This document shows positions 6,398 through 9,719 of a stretch of DNA of 9,719 nucleotides, one piece after another. A program made the position numbers and the translations under genes. The notes beneath the pieces were generated by a model. The model saw only the letters and a program-made list of their open reading frames with translations, made no database searches and had not been told where the DNA came from. The stretch comes from Actinomycetes bacterium (lineage in GTDB: Bacteria; Actinomycetota; Acidimicrobiia; Spongiisociales; UBA5794). Positions within the stretch are counted from its first letter, which is position 1. The number at the start of each line of letters is the position of its first letter. The stretch lies in NCBI GenBank assembly GCA_023336855.1, contig JAMBLK010000187.1:1-9719 (forward strand), in the 5' to 3' direction.

Positions 6398-6401
6398 ACG
6401 T
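6375..6401. terminator. 27-nt perfect palindrome between convergent genes, possible bidirectional terminator
   Basis: Arms of 13 bp, ACGTCGCGTACCC and its reverse complement, flank a central A. The palindrome lies between two convergent stop codons (TGA 6358-6360 plus; TAA 6403-6401 minus). A GC-rich hairpin would form in transcripts from either side. No T tract follows on either strand, so the terminator role is inferred from position and symmetry. Confidence 0.5.
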
Positions 6402-8728
6402 TAGGGGCGGGGGATCCAGATGAGAGCTGTCTCCAACACGGTGATGTCGTTCTTCTCGAGTCGGATGGTGATCGGCTCGCTGTCTTTCGAGCGATCATCC
6501 CAGAGTCCGACGATGTCACCCACCTCGTCTTCGAAGTCCTGTTGGAGCGCTTCGTACTTGGAAAGCCTGTCTTCGACGCGTCCTTCGGCGGTCTCGATCC
6601 GTCGCTGCGCGGTTCGTCGAGCCTTCACACTTGAAGAGACGCTCCGCGAGCGTCGTCGTCCGGAAAGAATGTCGAAGACTGCGCCCGCCATCATGTCGAA
6701 ATCCCCGGCAGATGCGTCCGCTGCAGCGCTCTCAGCTTGCGCCGAGTACTTGTCGATGTCGCGCTGAAGTCGTCTGAGCCGTTTCTCGTACTTGTCGCGG
6801 AGTTTCGCTGTGGCGGCATCGGCCGCATCCTCCGCTGCTGAACGGCACCGTCGGGCGAATTCGTCCTCTGACTCGCCGACGCGTGAGTAGAGCGTCAGTG
6901 GTCCGTTCTTGTAGACGGTGATCTCGCCTTCGCGATGAAGCCGATCCTTGAGTCCTCTGCCGATGGCCGCCCAGAACGACGCGGCACCAACGGATTCTGA
7001 TGGAGGACGGAATGCCAGGCCGTCGACCGCCTCGGAACGGAAGTCCCGTTCGTCGTAGTCGACTTCGATCGCTTCTCCGACATCACTGGAGAGTGGAAAG
7101 AGAACGGCCTCCCACTCCACGGTGTGGTCAACCCCGGCACGTGTCTCGTCATATCGAGCTGTGAGCCGAACGGCCGCAGCCGCCTCATACACCGTGCTTG
7201 TGGGATCGGCTCCGACATCGGAAGCCCAGACCGCGGCCGGATCGAGATACCGGACCGGGATCTCGTCGGCAACGGCCGGCATGATTGATCCGACCTCCGA
7301 GTCCGTCTGGGCGGCATCGACGACTGGGGCTCGCGTCGAGAACCGGTCCGTCCGTTGCGGCGTCAGACTGCTGACCTGTGCCGGTGTCAGGGGACCACGG
7401 AGATATGACATTGCCCAGCGAGTTGTGAACAGTCTCGGTTCGTCCCGGGTGGTGTGGAGGAGGAAGACGCGTTTGTCGAGTCCGGATATCCGGCGATCGA
7501 GTTCGTCGACGTTTGTCTCTCCTCCCGCCGAAGACAGCGCCTCGAGGATTCGCATCTTGTCGCGCTCCGTTTGGAGCCTGCCGATACACCACGTGCCCGC
7601 ATTCGACATCGCTTTGTAGTCGAGATCGACGGGGTTCTGCGTCGAGAGGAGGAACCCAACGCCGAATGCTCTGGCTTGCTTGAGGAGTGTGAGAATCGGC
7701 TTCTTCGACGGGGGCTGTGCGGTCGGCGGAGCGAATCCGTAGACCTCATCCATGTAGACGAGTGCCCGGAGTTCTCCGCTGCCCGGTTGGCTCCGCATCC
7801 AGCTGATGAGTTTCGACAGCACGAGGGTGACCACGAACTGCCGCTCGTCTTCGGACAGGTGGGCGAGGTAGATGATGGCGGCCTGCGGCGTGCCGTCGTC
7901 ACTCCAGAGCAGGGACTCGATGTCGAGCGGCGGGCCATCCATCCATGTGGAGAAACCAGGTGAGGCGAGGAGTCCGTTGAGCTTCATTGCCAGGCCGAGT
8001 CGATCCTTCGGAGGGAAGAACGTGTCGACGTCGAAGACTCCGAGTTTCCTGATGGGTGGATCCTGAATCCAGCCGAGCAGGGACGCGATGTCAAGGGATC
8101 GACTGGTCCGCCACGCATGCTCGATCAGGTTGGTGATCAAGATCGTCTCTCTCGACGAGATGGGATCCGAATCGATGCCAACCATCCCGAGGAGGCCGGA
8201 CGTGAACCCCAGTATCTCGTCCCGGAGGGCCTCCGAGTTGTCGTCGAACGCCCCCGGTGGACCGTCGAGGGAGCCGATGATGTCGAGAGGTGTCCCGGTC
8301 GTCGAACCCGGGGTGTAGATAGTGAACCCTGCTCGTTCCCGAAGATTGCGGATGTCGCCTCCATCGAGGTCCCAACCGGCGAGCCCCTCGGCCCATCGGT
8401 TCGCGGTCTCGGCCGCTACCTCGCCGACTGTTTCGTCGTCCTCGACCGATGCGGGATCGATCCAGGGCTCGAAGTCGGTGGGAGCGAGATCCGGGAACGT
8501 GAGGAGGAGGTTCGTCATGTCACCCTTGGGATCGAGGATCAGCGTCGGAACCCCCGCGCTCAAGGTCTCTTCGAGGAAGATGACGCCGAGACCCGTCTTG
8601 CCCGATCCGGTCATGCCGACGATGACACCGTGGGTTGTGAGGTCGGAGGAGTCGTAGGTCGTGCGCCGGTCGGCGATGCGGTTGCCCGTCTCCGTGTCGA
8701 TCGGGCCTCCAAGGAATAGGTCGCTCAT
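6401..8728 (-). CDS. HerA/FtsK-superfamily ATPase (helicase HerA-like) with C-terminal coiled coil
   Basis: A 775-residue P-loop ATPase. Walker A is GMTGSGKT (38-45), followed by TLILDPKGD (62-70). Walker B is ALVYMDEVYGF (322-332). A polar sensor, STQNPVDLD (362-370), and QTERDKMR (386-393), a candidate arginine-finger region, follow. This order fits the HerA/VirB4/FtsK group of ring-forming DNA translocases. The ATPase core starts almost at the N-terminus, so the HAS-barrel of classic HerA is absent. After the core comes a region with DHTVEWEAVLFPLSS (534-548), then a charged, helical stretch (about 622-735) likely to be a coiled coil, and a short strand-rich end. ATG 8728 is preferred over GTG 8758 because MSDLFLGGPID begins at the expected strand and TACGGT lies 6 nt upstream (leaderless-type start). 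No NurA-like nuclease gene is present; the convergent neighbour carries a DUF559 domain. Substrate is inferred to be DNA. Confidence 0.88.
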   Translation of the reverse strand: MSDLFLGGPIDTETGNRIADRRTTYDSSDLTTHGVIVGMTGSGKTGLGVIFLEETLSAGVPTLILDPKGDMTNLLLTFPDLAPTDFEPWIDPASVEDDETVGEVAAETANRWAEGLAGWDLDGGDIRNLRERAGFTIYTPGSTTGTPLDIIGSLDGPPGAFDDNSEALRDEILGFTSGLLGMVGIDSDPISSRETILITNLIEHAWRTSRSLDIASLLGWIQDPPIRKLGVFDVDTFFPPKDRLGLAMKLNGLLASPGFSTWMDGPPLDIESLLWSDDGTPQAAIIYLAHLSEDERQFVVTLVLSKLISWMRSQPGSGELRALVYMDEVYGFAPPTAQPPSKKPILTLLKQARAFGVGFLLSTQNPVDLDYKAMSNAGTWCIGRLQTERDKMRILEALSSAGGETNVDELDRRISGLDKRVFLLHTTRDEPRLFTTRWAMSYLRGPLTPAQVSSLTPQRTDRFSTRAPVVDAAQTDSEVGSIMPAVADEIPVRYLDPAAVWASDVGADPTSTVYEAAAAVRLTARYDETRAGVDHTVEWEAVLFPLSSDVGEAIEVDYDERDFRSEAVDGLAFRPPSESVGAASFWAAIGRGLKDRLHREGEITVYKNGPLTLYSRVGESEDEFARRCRSAAEDAADAATAKLRDKYEKRLRRLQRDIDKYSAQAESAAADASAGDFDMMAGAVFDILSGRRRSRSVSSSVKARRTAQRRIETAEGRVEDRLSKYEALQQDFEDEVGDIVGLWDDRSKDSEPITIRLEKNDITVLETALIWIPRP

Positions 8729-8734
8729 GGGAGA

Positions 8735-8740
8735 ACCGTA
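8735..8740 (-). promoter_or_regulatory. Candidate -10 element for a leaderless start of the ATPase gene
   Basis: Minus-strand TACGGT (TAnnnT type) ends 6 nt before ATG 8728, the spacing expected if transcription begins at the ATG. No Shine-Dalgarno sequence precedes this ATG, and no convincing -35 is seen. Confidence 0.35.
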
Positions 8741-8762
8741 GTTGGTGGTGGGTGGCACTCCC

Positions 8763-8814
8763 CATTCCGTGGGCCCGCTGCGCCAAATAGGACGCCGCGT
8801 ACCCTGGGTACGCG
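8763..8814 (-). repeat. 52-nt dispersed stop-codon-proximal repeat, copy 3
   Basis: Read on the minus strand, it begins 2 nt after the TGA (8819-8817) of the DUF1611-like gene and ends 34 nt before the ATPase ATG. It differs from copy 1 at 3 of 52 positions. The palindrome extends to 10-bp arms (8795-8815) through a C-G pair where copy 2 has T-A at the same place, a compensatory change that fits selection for the hairpin. It is in direct orientation with copy 2 and inverted relative to copy 1. Confidence 0.9.
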
Positions 8815-8816
8815 GA

Positions 8817-9719
8817 TCAGACGCCGAGGCGGGATCGGATGACGGCGAAGGCGTCGTCGGACTCTTCTGCGATCATGAACGAGAAGCCCTTCTGGCCCGT
8901 CAGTCGGCGGATCAGCTCCACCGACGCCGTCGTGTTCGTTGCGATGCCCGCCACAACGTCCGGTTCGTATCCGAAACCCGCAATGACACCGGACACGGCG
9001 TACGGATCGGAAGCGCAGAGAACGGTGCAGCGAACGTAGTCGCCGATCTCCTCGAGGACGACCTCCCCGTTGTACGGCTCGAGGGGAGACGCTCCAGCCT
9101 CAGCTACGACGATGTCCGGGGAACGCGCCGCAACCAGAGAGAGCAGCTGTCGGAGCCGCAGTCGGTACTCCTCCGGATCGACTGTCGTCGTCGGAAGGCC
9201 GACATCGACGAAGTCGTAGATGTCGTCGGCACCGGCGTCCCACATGGAAAGCACATCCCGATACCGTCCCGCCCCGGTGAGTTTGGTCCCGACGATGTTG
9301 AGCCCGAGGCCCTTGAGATGTCGGATGATCCGTTTCGCCGCTGTGGTCTTTCCGGCCGACATCGACGTTCCGATGATCAGAAGGGTCGGTACGTCGTATA
9401 CGACATCGGGGATGGGCGGAACGAAGTCGCTCATCCTCATCTTGGTCTTGTCGCGCGTGACGTGTCCGACATAGTGCAGCCTCATGAGCGGTGGCATGAG
9501 CGGTGCAAGAGACGTGACCCGTCCGAAGAGCCCGGCGGCGGTCATGGCGTTGAACATGCCGTCCTCGCGAATGTCCACCCAGTCGCCCACCGCCTCGAGG
9601 GTCGCTCGCCTGCTTCCCCACGCACCCACGACGAGATCGCCTTCGACGACTTCGATCATTCGTCCGGTGCGCAACTCAACTCGAGAGAATTCGCCGGCCC
9701 GGCCCACGACCTGTCCGAC
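8817..9719 (-). CDS. DUF1611-like P-loop protein with N-terminal beta-rich domain; 5' end probably beyond window
   Basis: The frame is open to the right edge (301 codons). An in-frame GTG at 9707 could be the start, but the preceding codons (VGQV) continue the same beta-rich pattern, so the true start is probably outside. Numbered from GTG 9707: an N-terminal domain (1-100) with VEGDLVVGAWGSRRATLEAVGDW (21-43), then a P-loop, GTSMSAGKTTAAKRII (113-128), KLTGAG (142-147), YRDVLSMWDAGADDIYDFVDVGLPTT (149-174), DIVVAEAGASPLEP (198-211) and VLCASDPYAVSG (229-240). The SAGKTT loop and the following Thr-Gly-Ala-Gly segment recall DUF1611 and the BioD/MobB/cobyrinate-synthase group of ATP-using enzymes. 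No substrate can be named. The gene lies 88 bp upstream of the ATPase gene on the same strand, the gap being filled mostly by repeat copy 3. P-loop sure, family moderately sure. Confidence 0.75.
   Translation of the reverse strand, partial: VGQVVGRAGEFSRVELRTGRMIEVVEGDLVVGAWGSRRATLEAVGDWVDIREDGMFNAMTAAGLFGRVTSLAPLMPPLMRLHYVGHVTRDKTKMRMSDFVPPIPDVVYDVPTLLIIGTSMSAGKTTAAKRIIRHLKGLGLNIVGTKLTGAGRYRDVLSMWDAGADDIYDFVDVGLPTTTVDPEEYRLRLRQLLSLVAARSPDIVVAEAGASPLEPYNGEVVLEEIGDYVRCTVLCASDPYAVSGVIAGFGYEPDVVAGIATNTTASVELIRRLTGQKGFSFMIAEESDDAFAVIRSRLGV

Noticed and set aside
8117..8719. Plus-strand ORF of 200 codons
   Set aside because: Antisense shadow of the N-terminal part of the HerA-like ATPase, whose Walker motifs are intact.
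5327..8814. Repeats as integron attC sites
   Set aside because: They follow stop codons and are palindromic, but the core motifs GTTRRRY/RYYYAAC are absent, genes point both ways, and no integrase is present.
5327..8814. Repeats as a CRISPR array or insertion sequence ends
   Set aside because: Copies are about 1 and 2.4 kb apart with genes between them, and no transposase or cas gene is seen.

Overview
The window is GC-rich bacterial DNA with closely spaced genes, frequent GTG/TTG starts and codons ending in C or G. The families present (an LCP envelope protein, a primary-type sigma factor with the actinobacterial insertion between regions 1.2 and 2.1, a winged-helix/DUF559 protein, a short Cys-pair membrane protein with a Gly-rich tail) point to an actinobacterium, possibly Acidimicrobiia. 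The class-level guess is inference. No rRNA, tRNA, CRISPR array, transposase or phage gene was found.

Left part (1-3609): two minus-strand genes make an envelope-related block. The first is a large gene cut by the left window edge. It encodes two N-terminal membrane helices, a BY-kinase/Wzc-type P-loop domain whose Walker A lysine is alanine, a third membrane helix and an extracytoplasmic LytR-CpsA-Psr (LCP) domain. Upstream of it lies a zinc-ribbon, single-pass membrane protein with a Thr/Pro linker and an extracytoplasmic BamE/SmpA-like region. A 363-bp divergent intergenic region separates these from a small plus-strand membrane protein with a Gly-rich tetrad tail.

Middle (3699-5323): a sigma-70 factor (group 1/2 type) with its own recognisable promoter and a hairpin just upstream, followed by a stand-alone two-CBS-domain protein.

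Right part (5327-9719): a winged-helix/AbiEi-like protein with a C-terminal DUF559 nuclease-like domain (plus strand), convergent with a HerA/FtsK-type ATPase, followed by a DUF1611-like P-loop protein cut by the right edge (both minus strand).

The most unusual signal is a dispersed repeat of exactly 52 nt in three copies (5327-5378 plus; 6346-6397 minus; 8763-8814 minus). Each copy starts 2-3 nt after a stop codon, always in the same orientation relative to the gene it follows, with a hairpin-forming palindrome first and then a conserved 33-nt tail. Copies 1 and 2 are inverted around the winged-helix/DUF559 gene, and copy 2 supplies the last codons and stop of that gene. The second notable item is the fusion of a degenerate BY-kinase domain with an LCP ligase in one polypeptide.
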